A DNA stretch of 64,000 nt from NCBI RefSeq assembly GCF_902859705.1, contig NZ_CADIJO010000024.1, positions 27,319 to 91,318 of the forward strand. Direction: 5' to 3'. Made by a program: the position numbers and the translations under genes. Source of the DNA: Achromobacter deleyi (GTDB lineage: Bacteria > Pseudomonadota > Gammaproteobacteria > Burkholderiales > Burkholderiaceae_B). Shown in pieces: positions 1-8,662 of the stretch; position 1 is the stretch's first letter; each line of letters opens with the position of its first letter. A model generated the notes under the pieces. The model worked only from the letters and a program-made list of their open reading frames with translations, made no database searches and was not told where the DNA came from.

Positions 1-164
1 CATCGGGCCGGGCGGGACGGCCGCGCGGACGGAGCGCAGAGGGGGAAGCTAAGGTCGCCATGAGCGGTCGCAAATCCTGGTGATCGGCAAAAACGGTTGT
101 CGCAAGGGCGAACGGCGTGGCCGCCTGCCCGATTGATGAACCGCGATCTTACACGGTCCGAATA

Positions 165-199
165 TTTAGGAAACGCTTAACGTTTCTTTATTATAGAAT
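165..199 (+). promoter_or_regulatory. Promoter with overlapping palindrome upstream of the DAPG-hydrolase-like gene
   Basis: A 17-base palindrome with arms GAAACG/CGTTTC around CTTAA lies at 170-186, in an AT-richer patch than its surroundings. Candidate -10 hexamers TATTAT (189-194) and TAGAAT (194-199) lie just downstream; no good -35 is seen. The layout fits a repressor site overlapping the promoter of the gene starting at 229. A small hairpin (GGGTT/AACCC, 201-214) follows in the leader. The first 160 bases of the window hold no gene that I can support. Confidence 0.4.
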
Positions 200-228
200 C
201 GGGTTTCCCAACCCTGAAGAGACCGGTC

Positions 229-930
229 ATGACCACCCCTCACCCCGACGCGGCGCACATCGCCGCCGACCTGGACACGCTGCTCGACCCTGCCCCGCTG
301 CGCCTGGAAACCGGTATCACCCGGCTGCCGGGCGGCGGGCTGATCGTGGCGGCGCGCACCGATCTGCACGGCTGCAAGGGCCGCATGCTGGACTGGTGGT
401 TCAAGTTCTTCCAGACGACGCAGCACATCAAGTGGTGGCATCCACAGGACCACGTCGAACATCGGGGTTGGGACGAACACTGGCGCCGTGGCGAAAGCTA
501 CGTGGGCGCGTCGATTCATGCAGTGGAATCGCTGGCGGACCTGCCGCCGGTGGCGGCCAAGCTGAAGTTCCATGCGCCGCAAGATTGCCTGGATGCGGCC
601 AGGCTGCACGCGGCCACGGCCAATGGCGATGTGTCGGCGGCGGTCTATGCGCGCATCGGCTTTGGCGATGCCATCGAACTCGATGCCGAGGGTGACCCGA
701 TGGACGGCCAGATGATCCACCTGGCCCGCGACACACCGTTTGGCTGCGTGCTGCGCAGCCGCTTCTACCTGGGCCTGTCCAGCGCGCGGCCCGAACAGGA
801 CGTGCCCGACGTGCTGGGGCTGAACCTGCTACGGCACTGCTATACGGAATTCACATTCCTGTCGCGCTTTCTGCCGTCGATCTATTACGGCGAGCACGCC
901 AACGACGAGGCCGTGCCCCTGCCCTGGTAG
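229..930 (+). CDS. DAPG hydrolase (PhlG)-like metalloprotein
   Basis: The 233-residue product resembles the DAPG hydrolase family, whose founding member PhlG cleaves a carbon-carbon bond of 2,4-diacetylphloroglucinol using zinc. Visible features are the N-terminal GCKGRMLDWWF stretch, WWHPQDH with a probable metal-ligand His near residue 70, and HCYTEF near residue 205, which gives the H-x3-E spacing of the PhlG metal site. It is shorter than PhlG (about 290 residues), so the substrate is probably different. The start is the ATG at 229 behind a GAAGAGA ribosome site. A phenylpropionate-type MFS permease follows, which would suit a small aromatic or ketone substrate (inference). The family is fairly sure, the substrate is unknown. 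Confidence 0.65.
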   Translation: MTTPHPDAAHIAADLDTLLDPAPLRLETGITRLPGGGLIVAARTDLHGCKGRMLDWWFKFFQTTQHIKWWHPQDHVEHRGWDEHWRRGESYVGASIHAVESLADLPPVAAKLKFHAPQDCLDAARLHAATANGDVSAAVYARIGFGDAIELDAEGDPMDGQMIHLARDTPFGCVLRSRFYLGLSSARPEQDVPDVLGLNLLRHCYTEFTFLSRFLPSIYYGEHANDEAVPLPW

Positions 931-989
931 GCCTTGCGCCGGAAGGAGTATGCTAGCGCGCTTCATTCCGGCCACACCCCGACAACGCT

Positions 990-2162
990 ATGCGCGGCAA
1001 CCCCGACGCCCGGCAAGGCGCTATCGCCCTGCATGGGTTCTACTTCCTGTACTACGGCTTGCAGGGCGTCAGCATTCCGTTCTTGCCCTTGTGGTTCGCC
1101 AGCCGCGGATTGGACCCGGCACTGATCGGCCTGATCGTGGCCACCTCGTTCCTGCCCAAGATCCTGTCGACGCCGGTGGTGGCGCACGTGGCCGACCAGA
1201 GCGGGCGCGCCCATGGCCTGATCGCCGCGGCGCTGGCCGCGTCGCTGCTGCTGTTCATCTGCTATCCCTTCAGCCAGACGCCGGCCTGGCTGTTCGCCAT
1301 CACGCTGCTGCTGAACGCGGTGTTTCCCGCGGTGCTGCCGCTGCTGGACCGCATGGCGATCGCCAGCGGCCGCGGCCAGGGCAATTCGTACACCATCATC
1401 CGCGCCTGCGGGTCGCTGGGCTTTGCCATCGTGACCGTGGCGGGCGGCTACCTGATCAAGACGTTCAATGCGGATTGGGTGATGTGGCTGTCGATCCTGC
1501 TGATCGTGGCCTGCATCGCCTGCGTGCGGCTGCTGCCGCAGGCCGCCCGGCCCAGCGCGGACGACGCCCCCGCCGAACGGGTGCGGCTGCCGATGCGCGA
1601 AATTCTGCGTGACCGGCCGTTGCTGCTGTGCATCGGCGCGGCGTCGCTGGTGCAGGCCAGCAACGGCTTCCTGTATTCGTATTCGACGCTGTACTGGACC
1701 GACCGGGGCCTGTCGACGGCGCTGATCTCGATGCTGTGGGCCATTGGCGTGGCCAGCGAGGTGCTGTTCTTCTTCCTGGCGCCCAAGGTGCTGGCGCGGG
1801 TGGGTGCGCAGTGGCTGATCCTGGCGTCGGCAGCGATGACGGCGATTCGCTGGGCCGGGCTGTCGGCCACCACGGACCCGGTGTGGATCGGCGCGCTGCA
1901 ACTGTTGCAGTGCTTCACGCTGGCGGGCAACAACGCCGCCATCATGTGGTACATCGCGCGGCGCGTGCCGGCCGCCTGCAAGACCTCGGCGATTGCGCTG
2001 TACGCGCTGCTGTCGGGCGGGGTGTTCATGTTCGGCAGCATCCAGCTGGGCGGGGCGCTGTATCGCAGCTTCGCGCCGGGCGGCTTCCTGGTGATGGCGC
2101 TGTGCGCGGCCTGCGCGATTCCGCTGGTGCTGCTGTCCGAAAAACGGGCGCTGGCGGCTTGA
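990..2162 (+). CDS. MFS transporter, phenylpropionate permease (HcaT)-like
   Basis: This is a 390-residue integral membrane protein with about 12 hydrophobic segments. The opening GFYFLYYGLQGVSIPFLPLW and a later LLDRMAIASG stretch are typical of the HcaT/NHS-type MFS_1_like group, which contains E. coli phenylpropionate permease. An in-frame stop at 954-956 means translation starts at the ATG at 990, although no clear Shine-Dalgarno precedes it. A good AGGAG at 943-947 sits by an out-of-frame ATG at 950. The gene follows the DAPG-hydrolase-like gene by 59 bases on the same strand, so the two may share a transcript. The substrate is unproven. Confidence 0.7.
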   Translation: MRGNPDARQGAIALHGFYFLYYGLQGVSIPFLPLWFASRGLDPALIGLIVATSFLPKILSTPVVAHVADQSGRAHGLIAAALAASLLLFICYPFSQTPAWLFAITLLLNAVFPAVLPLLDRMAIASGRGQGNSYTIIRACGSLGFAIVTVAGGYLIKTFNADWVMWLSILLIVACIACVRLLPQAARPSADDAPAERVRLPMREILRDRPLLLCIGAASLVQASNGFLYSYSTLYWTDRGLSTALISMLWAIGVASEVLFFFLAPKVLARVGAQWLILASAAMTAIRWAGLSATTDPVWIGALQLLQCFTLAGNNAAIMWYIARRVPAACKTSAIALYALLSGGVFMFGSIQLGGALYRSFAPGGFLVMALCAACAIPLVLLSEKRALAA

Positions 2163-2167
2163 AGAGA

Positions 2168-2194
2168 GCCGCGCCGGCCTTGCCCGGCCGCGGC
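2168..2194. terminator. GC-rich hairpin between convergent genes
   Basis: GCCGCGCCGG (2168-2177) can pair with CCGGCCGCGGC (2184-2194) with one bulge, in the 59-base gap between the convergent MFS and MocR genes. There is no T-run, so it is only a possible bidirectional terminator. Confidence 0.25.
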
Positions 2195-2221
2195 GCGTGC
2201 CAACGCGGCTGAACGCCCGCC

Positions 2222-3613
2222 CTACCCCCGACTCGCGTCCAGCGCCCGCGCCAGGCTGCCGAACACGTGGTCGTCGTTGGACTGCGCCACGTTGAACCGC
2301 AGGAAACCACCCGCCTCGGGCGAACGGCTGAAGGAATTGCCCGGCGCCAGCACCACGCCGTCGCGCAGGCAAGCCCGCGCGACCGTGGGCGCGTCGATGC
2401 CGGCGGGCAGCCGGCTCCAGAGAAACATGCCGGCCTTGGGGTAGCTCCAGGGCTCGATGCCCAGCGCGTGCAGGCGCCGCGCGACCACTTCCATTTCCTC
2501 GGCCAGGCGCTGACGCACCCATTCCATGTGCTTGCGGTAGCCGCTGTCGGTCAGGGTGCGGTGCACGACGTCCGCGGCCAGGCGCCCGCCACCGAAGGTG
2601 GTGGCGATTTTCAGGTCGGCCAGGCTTTCGATCCAGTCGGGCTTGGTGGCGATGTAGCCGCAGCGCAGCGAGGCGGACACGGTCTTGGAAAAGCTGCCGA
2701 TCTGGATCACGCGCGACAGGCCGTCAAAGGCGGCCAGCCGCGGCGCGGGGCTGTTCTCGAAGTCGGCAAAGATGTCGTCTTCGACGATGACCAGGCCGGC
2801 GCCGTCGGCCACCTTGAGCAGACGGTGGGCCACCAGCGGCGACAACGAGGCCCCGGTGGGGTTGTGCAGGCCGGAATTGGTGATGTACAGGCGCGGTGCA
2901 TGCTCGCGCACGGCCGCTTCGAACAGCCCCACGTCGGGCCCGTGCGGGGTGTAGGGCACGCTGACGACACGGGCCCGGTGGGCCTTGAGCAAGGCGTGGA
3001 AATTGAAATAGCAGGGGTCATCGACCAGCACGGTGTCGCCCGGTTCCAGCAAGAACCGGCAGATCAGGTCGATGGACTGGGTGCCGGACTCGGTCAGCAT
3101 GACCTGATCCGGCGCGGCCTCGATGCCGGCGGCGGCCATGCGCCGCGACAGCACCTGGCGCAGGCCCGGATGGCCCAGCGGGGTGGCGTACTCGGTCAGC
3201 GCCACGCTGTCGGCCTTGGCCAGGGCGCGCAAGGCGCGGCGGATACCCGATTCATACATCCACGAGCTGGGCAGCCAGCCGCAGCCGGGCTTGAGCGCGG
3301 CGGGCGCGGTGTCCAGCGACTGGCGCGAGACCCACAGCGGATCGACCTCGCGGTCGAACTTGGGGCCGATCTCGGCCAACGCCAGGGGCGCCACCGGGCC
3401 GGCGACGTAAAAGCCCGATCCCGGCCGCGAGGTGATGGCGCCTTCGGCGGCCAGGCGCTCGTAGGCTTCCACCACGGTCGACACCGACAGCCCCATGGCC
3501 GTGGCCTGCGCCCGCACCGATGGCAGCCGGGCGCCGGGCAGCCAGGCCCGCGAGGCGATCTTTGCCTGAACCTGCGCCATCACCGTTTCGATCCGCGTGC
3601 CGCCGCGTGCCAT
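2222..3613 (-). CDS. MocR/GabR-family regulator with aminotransferase-like domain
   Basis: The 463-residue protein has an N-terminal GntR winged helix (about residues 8-70, with LPSVRAQATAMGLSVSTVVEAY) joined to a fold-type I aminotransferase-like domain. The PLP lysine is seen in IGSFSKTVSASLR. MocR proteins sense an amino compound or PLP and activate or repress a neighbouring gene. The start is set at 3613 because a strong GGAGG lies 4 bases before that ATG; the longer open frame to 3718 would run through the operator repeats. The divergent EamA transporter at 3730 is the obvious target, through the direct repeats between them. The effector is unknown. Confidence 0.85.
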   Translation of the reverse strand: MARGGTRIETVMAQVQAKIASRAWLPGARLPSVRAQATAMGLSVSTVVEAYERLAAEGAITSRPGSGFYVAGPVAPLALAEIGPKFDREVDPLWVSRQSLDTAPAALKPGCGWLPSSWMYESGIRRALRALAKADSVALTEYATPLGHPGLRQVLSRRMAAAGIEAAPDQVMLTESGTQSIDLICRFLLEPGDTVLVDDPCYFNFHALLKAHRARVVSVPYTPHGPDVGLFEAAVREHAPRLYITNSGLHNPTGASLSPLVAHRLLKVADGAGLVIVEDDIFADFENSPAPRLAAFDGLSRVIQIGSFSKTVSASLRCGYIATKPDWIESLADLKIATTFGGGRLAADVVHRTLTDSGYRKHMEWVRQRLAEEMEVVARRLHALGIEPWSYPKAGMFLWSRLPAGIDAPTVARACLRDGVVLAPGNSFSRSPEAGGFLRFNVAQSNDDHVFGSLARALDASRG

Positions 3614-3625
3614 AGGGCCTCCGTT

Positions 3626-3675
3626 TTGTACTGGACTGTATTGCATAACAGTTATTTTGAATTGTACTGGACTGT
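3626..3675. promoter_or_regulatory. Direct-repeat operator for the MocR regulator
   Basis: The 14-mer TTGTACTGGACTGT occurs exactly twice, at 3626-3639 and 3662-3675, with starts 36 bases apart. It lies between the divergent MocR and EamA genes. Paired direct repeats are the usual binding site of MocR regulators such as GabR and TauR, and the CTGGACT core resembles the reported TauR site CTGGACYTAA. The region between the repeats is AT-rich and likely holds the promoters, though I cannot fix the -10 and -35 boxes. Confidence 0.75.
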
Positions 3676-3729
3676 CTCTGGGGAAAACCCGGCCGCGGTG
3701 CTGAAGTAACGGATTCACCGGAGCGGTTC

Positions 3730-4593
3730 ATGGACAAGGCAACAAGTGGCTGGATCAATGGTTTCATCGGCGTGGCGATCTTCGCCGGCTCGCTGCCCGC
3801 GACGCGGGTGGCCGTGGCCGAGCTGGACCCGACTTTCCTCACCTGCGCCCGCGCCACCATCGCCGCCGTGCTGGGTTGGGCCCTGTTGCTGCTGCTGCGC
3901 CAGCCGCGGCCGCGGCGCGCAGACCTGCCGGCGCTGGCGCTGACGGCGGTGGGCGTGGTGCTGGGCTTTCCGCTGCTGACGGCGCTGGCGTTGCAGCACG
4001 TCACGTCGGCGCATTCGATCGTGTTCCTGGGTCTGTTGCCGCTATCCACCGCGGTGTTCGCGGTACTGCGCGGCGGCGAGCGCCCTCGCCCGGCCTTCTG
4101 GATGTTCTCGGTGGCGGGCGCGGCCTTCGTGGTGGGCTACGCGGTGATGGGCGGGCTGGACGTGTCGCTCAAGGGCGACCTGCTGATGCTGGCCGCCATC
4201 GTGGTCTGCGGCATGGGCTATGCGGAAGGCGCCAAGCTGTCGCGCACGCTGGGCGGCTGGCAGGTGATCAGCTGGGCGCTGGTGCTGTCGCTGCCCGTGA
4301 TGCTGCCGCTGGCGCTGTTCACCCTGCCGCCGTCGTTCGCGCACGTCACCGTGGCCGGCTGGATCGGGCTGGCCTATGTGTCGCTGTTCAGCATGTTGAT
4401 CGGGTTTGTGTTCTGGTACCGCGGCCTGGCGCAGGGCGGCATTGCGGCGGTGGGCCAGTTGCAGCTGTTCCAGCCCTTCATGGGGCTGGGCCTGGCGGCG
4501 CTGCTGCTGCACGAAAACGTCAGCTGGGCGATGCTGCTGGTGACGCTGGCAGCGGTAGTGTGCGTGGCCGGGGCGAAGAAGTACGCCCGCTGA
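3730..4593 (+). CDS. EamA/DMT-family transporter
   Basis: The 287-residue membrane protein has about ten hydrophobic segments in two EamA repeats (about residues 8-135 and 147-282). It carries the family hallmark FLGLLPLSTAVFAVLRGGERP at the end of the first half and a shorter matching stretch, FQPFMGLGLAALLLHENVS, in the second. DMT proteins of this type usually export amino acids or other metabolites. GGAG lies 7 bases before the ATG. The gene is divergent from a MocR regulator, an arrangement common for export systems controlled by a PLP or amine sensor. The substrate cannot be read from sequence. Confidence 0.85.
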   Translation: MDKATSGWINGFIGVAIFAGSLPATRVAVAELDPTFLTCARATIAAVLGWALLLLLRQPRPRRADLPALALTAVGVVLGFPLLTALALQHVTSAHSIVFLGLLPLSTAVFAVLRGGERPRPAFWMFSVAGAAFVVGYAVMGGLDVSLKGDLLMLAAIVVCGMGYAEGAKLSRTLGGWQVISWALVLSLPVMLPLALFTLPPSFAHVTVAGWIGLAYVSLFSMLIGFVFWYRGLAQGGIAAVGQLQLFQPFMGLGLAALLLHENVSWAMLLVTLAAVVCVAGAKKYAR

Positions 4594-4614
4594 GCCACGC
4601 CGCCAGTCCCGGGG

Positions 4615-4827
4615 TCAGCAGCACCCGATCCGTTTCTTGCCGCCGTAACGGGCGTCCTGCCGCTCGCGGAAGAACGCTTCGTACGTCATGGGCTCTTGAT
4701 CCGGATGGGTGCGCCGCATGTGTTCGACGTAGGTCTCGTAGTCGGGCACGCCGACCATCAGCCTGAGCGTCTGGCCCAGGTAGCGGCCGGCGGCGCCGGC
4801 CGCCGAGGTCATGTTGGTAAACAGCAT
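4615..4827 (-). CDS. ybdD: YbdD/YjiX family small protein
   Basis: This 70-residue protein contains the family pattern GVPDYETYVEHMRRTHPD, followed by MTYEAFF and a C-terminal Arg/Gly/Lys stretch ending in two cysteines. YbdD and YjiX are encoded beside the pyruvate permeases CstA and BtsT and are needed for or assist their transport activity. The start at 4827 has a GGGAG 7 bases before it and lies 16 bases after the cstA stop. The longer open frame to 5124 overlaps cstA and is a shadow. It ends 21 bases from the convergent EamA gene. Confidence 0.85.
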   Translation of the reverse strand: MLFTNMTSAAGAAGRYLGQTLRLMVGVPDYETYVEHMRRTHPDQEPMTYEAFFRERQDARYGGKKRIGCC

Positions 4828-4843
4828 GCGGCGGCTCCCGGGG

Positions 4844-6928
4844 TCAGTCCGCGCCGGCTGCAACGGCCGGCAGGGTTTCGTACGGCGTTTCGCGGGCGGT
4901 GGGCTTGTTTTCCTCGCGGGCGCGCAGCACCGAACGCACGCCGAACACCACGATGCTGACCACCACGAAGATGAAGATGCCGCACAGGCCGGCGTTGATG
5001 TAGTCATTGAAGACCACGCGCGACATTTCCGACAGCGACTTGGCCGGGGCCAGCACCTTGCCTTCGGCGATGGCGGCGTTGTACTTGGCCGCGTGCGCCA
5101 GGAAGCTGACCTTGGGGTCGGCATGGAACAGCTTCTGCCAGCCGGCGGTCAGGGTGCACGCCAGCAGCCACAGCGTGGGCAGCACGGTGACCCAGGCGTA
5201 GCGGTCGCGCTTCATCTTGAACAGCACCACGGTGCCCAGCGTCAGCGCAATGGCGGCCAGCATCTGGTTGGCAATGCCGAACAGCGGCCACAGCGTGTTG
5301 ATGCCGCCCAGCGGATCGACCACGCCCTGGTACAGGAAGTAGCCCCATGCCGCCACGCACAGGCCGGTAGCGATCAGGTTGGCGGGCAAGGACTCGGTGC
5401 GCTTGAGCGACGGGGCGAAGGTGCCCAGCAGGTCTTGCAGCATGAAGCGGCCCGCGCGGGTGCCGGCGTCCACGGCGGTCAGGATGAACAGCGCTTCGAA
5501 CAGAATGGCGAAGTGATACCAGAACGCCATCATGCCCGGGCCGCCGATCACCTGGTGCAGGATGTGGGCCATGCCCACGGCCAGCGTCGGTGCGCCGCCG
5601 GCACGCGAGATGATGGTGCTTTCACCGACGTCCTTGGCGGTCTGGATCAGGTCGGCCGGGGTCACCACGAAGCCCCAGCTGGACACCACCTGGGCCACCT
5701 GGTCGGGCGTGGTGCCGATGACGGCGGCCGGGCTGTTCATGGCGTAGTAGATGCCCGGCTCGATCACGCAAGCGGCCACCAGGGCCATGATGGCCACGAA
5801 CGATTCCATCAGCATGCCGCCGTAACCGATGTAGCGGGCCTGGGTTTCGTTTTCGATCAGCTTGGGCGTGGTGCCCGACGAGATCAGGGCATGGAAGCCC
5901 GACACCGCGCCGCAGGCGATGGTGATGAACAGGAACGGGAACAGGTTGCCCGACCACACCGGGCCGGAACCGTCCACGAACTGCGTCAGCGCCGGCATTT
6001 TCAGCTCGGGCGCCACTACCACGATGCCGATGGCCAGGCCGACGATGGTGCCGATCTTCAGGAAGGTCGACAGGTAGTCACGCGGGGCCAGCAGCAGCCA
6101 CACCGGCAGCACCGAGGCGATGAAGCCGTAGATGATCAGGATCCAGGTCAGGCCCTTGCCGTCGAAGTCGAACATCGGGCCGATGACCGGATGCGCCGCC
6201 ACGTCCTGGCCGAACGTGATGGCCGCCATCAGGCCGACAAAGCCGATGATGGAGACCTCGCCGATCTTGCCCGGACGGATGTAGCGCAGGTACACGCCCA
6301 TGAAGAGCGCGATGGGGATGGTGGCGGCCACCGTGAAGGTGCCCCACGGCGAATGCGTCAGCGCCTTGACCACGATCAGCGCCAGCACGGCCAGGATGAT
6401 CACCATGATCATGAAGGCGCCGAACAGCGCGATCACGCCCGGGATCTTGCCCAGCTCGGACTTGACCAGGTCGCCCAGCGAACGGCCGTCGCGGCGGGTG
6501 GAGATGAAGAGAATGGTGAAGTCCTGCACGGCGCCGGCAAACACCACGCCGGCCAGGATCCACAGCATGCCGGGCAGGTAGCCCATCTGCGCGGCCAGCA
6601 CGGGGCCGACCAGGGGGCCGGCGCCGGCGATGGCGGCGAAGTGGTGGCCGAACAGCACGTGCTTGTTGGTGGGCACGTAGTCCAGGCCGTCGTTGTGCTT
6701 CCAGGCCGGCGTCATGCGGGTGGGGTCCAGCTTGAAGACCTTGTTCGCGATGAAGCGGCTGTAATAGCGGTATGCGATCAGATACACGCACACGGCGGCG
6801 ATCACCACCCATAGCGCATTGATGGTCTCACCTCTGGCCAGCGCCACGGTGCCAAGCGCAAACGCGCCCAACACCGCAACCGCCAGCCAGACCAGGTGCT
6901 GACCCAGTCCCTTACTGCTGGTATGCAT
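4844..6928 (-). CDS. cstA: Carbon starvation protein CstA, pyruvate/peptide permease
   Basis: The 694-residue inner-membrane protein is close in length to E. coli CstA (701). Recognisable stretches are VPTNKHVLFGHHFAAIAGAG and LVGPVLAAQMGYLPG near the N-terminus, GAVQDFTILFISTRRDG, and SSGTTPKLIENETQARYIGYG in the middle. CstA/BtsT proteins take up pyruvate, with peptides also proposed as substrates. The start at 6928 has AGGAG 8 bases upstream; a longer frame to 7084 reads into the promoter region and has no family similarity. It is followed by ybdD in an operon and faces the two-component system at 7244 across 315 bases. Confidence 0.95.
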   Translation of the reverse strand: MHTSSKGLGQHLVWLAVAVLGAFALGTVALARGETINALWVVIAAVCVYLIAYRYYSRFIANKVFKLDPTRMTPAWKHNDGLDYVPTNKHVLFGHHFAAIAGAGPLVGPVLAAQMGYLPGMLWILAGVVFAGAVQDFTILFISTRRDGRSLGDLVKSELGKIPGVIALFGAFMIMVIILAVLALIVVKALTHSPWGTFTVAATIPIALFMGVYLRYIRPGKIGEVSIIGFVGLMAAITFGQDVAAHPVIGPMFDFDGKGLTWILIIYGFIASVLPVWLLLAPRDYLSTFLKIGTIVGLAIGIVVVAPELKMPALTQFVDGSGPVWSGNLFPFLFITIACGAVSGFHALISSGTTPKLIENETQARYIGYGGMLMESFVAIMALVAACVIEPGIYYAMNSPAAVIGTTPDQVAQVVSSWGFVVTPADLIQTAKDVGESTIISRAGGAPTLAVGMAHILHQVIGGPGMMAFWYHFAILFEALFILTAVDAGTRAGRFMLQDLLGTFAPSLKRTESLPANLIATGLCVAAWGYFLYQGVVDPLGGINTLWPLFGIANQMLAAIALTLGTVVLFKMKRDRYAWVTVLPTLWLLACTLTAGWQKLFHADPKVSFLAHAAKYNAAIAEGKVLAPAKSLSEMSRVVFNDYINAGLCGIFIFVVVSIVVFGVRSVLRAREENKPTARETPYETLPAVAAGAD

Positions 6929-7243
6929 AAGTTCTCCTCGTGCCTGCCGCCATGCTCTTGGCGTGAAACGCTTTTTTCGTCTCGCGGAAGGCAGACTCAT
7001 TGTTGTGGGGTGGCGGACACGGCGGTCCGCTCGGCGTCGGGTCGACGCGGGCGTTAGTATTTCGATTTGCCCCACCCGCAACAAGCGCGAAACTACGCAA
7101 GCGCCCTACGTGGTACTACCGAATGCGGCGCAGCATATTTGCGCCACAATCGTAAAATCGGCGGCTGACCATCCCCTTATTGCCGGGCCTATTTCCATTG
7201 ACGCATCGCAACACGTCCGCTCGTCGCTGATACAAATCTCCTC
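6929..7243. promoter_or_regulatory. Intergenic region between cstA and the two-component system
   Basis: These 315 bases hold the divergent promoters of cstA and the sensor kinase gene and no gene that I can support. The one notable motif is the short palindrome GGTA-C-TACC at 7112-7120, which could be a half-site for the NarL-type regulator encoded at 8659. That link is speculative. Confidence 0.35.
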
Positions 7244-8662
7244 ATGAAGCTGCGTCTGAAAATCCTGCTGCTGGCCGCCGTGCCCCTGCTCGTGGCGCTG
7301 GCAGCCATCGCCGTGGCCGTCTACGTGCAGGGCCTGCAACTGGCCCAGCGCGAAAAGGAAGTGGTGGAAAGCGCCTGGCTGGGCAGCAAGGAAAGCGAGC
7401 TGCGCCACTACGTCAGCCTGGCCTACAGCGCCATCGCCCCCTTGCAGGAAGCCAGCGACAGCGAGGCCGCCCGCGAGCGCGCCCTGGCGCTGCTGGCGCA
7501 GATGGAATTCGGCCACGACGGCTATTTCTTCGTCTATGACCTGCACGGCAAGAACCTGATGCACCCGCGCCAGCCCGAACTGGTCGGGCAAGACCTCTGG
7601 AACCTGCGCGACACGCGCGGCCAGGCGGTGATCCAGAACCTGCTGACGGCGGCGCGGCGCGGCGGCGCGCAGGGCCAGGCCGTGCATTACCTGTGGGAAA
7701 AGCCGTCGACCCACCAGACCGTCGAAAAGCTCGGTTACGTGGTGGTGCTGGAACGCTGGGGCTGGATGCTGGGCACCGGCATCTACCTGGACGACGTGGA
7801 ACAGACCCTGGCCCACATCGACGCCGCCGCACAGGCCAATATCCGCAACATGTTCGCCTGGGTGGCCGGCATCGCGGCCGTGTCCATCCTGCTGGTGGCG
7901 GCCTGCGGCCTGGCGCTCAATATCAGCGACCACCGCCAGTCCGACGCCAAGCTGCGCCTGATGGCCCAGCAACTGGTGCGCTCGCAGGAAGACGAGCGCG
8001 CCCGCCTGTCGCGCGAGCTGCACGACGGCATCAGCCAGGTGCTGGTGAGCATCAAGCTGTCGCTGGAAGCCGCCCGTGAACGGCTGCGCCAGGCCCTGGG
8101 CGCCGAACCGCGGGCGCTGGCCCATATCGACACGCCGCTGGGCGGCGCGCTGGACCGCCTGAACACGGCGGTGGGCGAGGTGCGGCGCATTTCGCACAAC
8201 CTGCGCCCCACGCTGCTGGACGACCTGGGCCTGCCGGCCGCGCTGGAACACCTGGGCCGCGAATTCGCGGGCGCCAGCCAGCCGGGCGCCGCCCCGCTGG
8301 CCGTGCGCCTGGCCACCCAGGGCCGGCCGGTGAAGCTGCCCGACGCCTACGCCACCGCCCTGTTCCGCGTGACCCAGGAAGCGCTGACCAACGTCATCCG
8401 CCACGCCGGGGCGTCGCGCGCCGACCTGACGCTGGCCTATTCCGCCCGCGACCTGCGCCTGACGATCAGCGACGACGGCCGCGGCTTCGACTACGCCGAT
8501 GTGCAGCGCGACCCGCGCCGCGGCATCGGCCTGCGCAATATGCGCGAACGCATGACGGCGCTTTCCGGCAGCCTCAGTTTCCATACCTCGGACCAAGGCA
8601 CCACCTTGCAGGCCTGGCTGCCGCTGCCCGCCCCCTCTTCCGAACCGGCCCCTTCTGCATGA
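7244..8662 (+). CDS. Sensor histidine kinase with periplasmic cache domain
   Basis: The 472-residue membrane kinase has TM1 at about 5-28 and a periplasmic single-cache (sCache_2) domain at about 35-195, with FGHDGYFFVYDLHGKNLMHP and GWMLGTGIYLDD. TM2 is at about 203-224. A HisKA_3 dimerisation domain follows with phospho-acceptor His260 in RELHDGISQ, then a HATPase with DDGRGF and RRGIGLRNMRER. sCache_2 domains bind small carboxylates such as pyruvate, lactate or acetate. The gene overlaps its response regulator by 4 bases and is divergent from cstA, so control of pyruvate uptake is plausible but unproven. No clear ribosome site precedes the ATG. Confidence 0.88.
   Translation: MKLRLKILLLAAVPLLVALAAIAVAVYVQGLQLAQREKEVVESAWLGSKESELRHYVSLAYSAIAPLQEASDSEAARERALALLAQMEFGHDGYFFVYDLHGKNLMHPRQPELVGQDLWNLRDTRGQAVIQNLLTAARRGGAQGQAVHYLWEKPSTHQTVEKLGYVVVLERWGWMLGTGIYLDDVEQTLAHIDAAAQANIRNMFAWVAGIAAVSILLVAACGLALNISDHRQSDAKLRLMAQQLVRSQEDERARLSRELHDGISQVLVSIKLSLEAARERLRQALGAEPRALAHIDTPLGGALDRLNTAVGEVRRISHNLRPTLLDDLGLPAALEHLGREFAGASQPGAAPLAVRLATQGRPVKLPDAYATALFRVTQEALTNVIRHAGASRADLTLAYSARDLRLTISDDGRGFDYADVQRDPRRGIGLRNMRERMTALSGSLSFHTSDQGTTLQAWLPLPAPSSEPAPSA

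Noticed and set aside
963..2522. A 519-codon frame opposite the MFS gene
   Set aside because: Arg/Gln/Gly-rich shadow of a membrane protein gene; it also runs into the end of the MocR gene.
4811..6814. A 667-codon open frame opposite cstA
   Set aside because: Its translation is His/Gln/Gly/Arg-rich with no family features, as expected from the antisense of a GC-rich membrane protein gene. cstA on the other strand is fully conserved.
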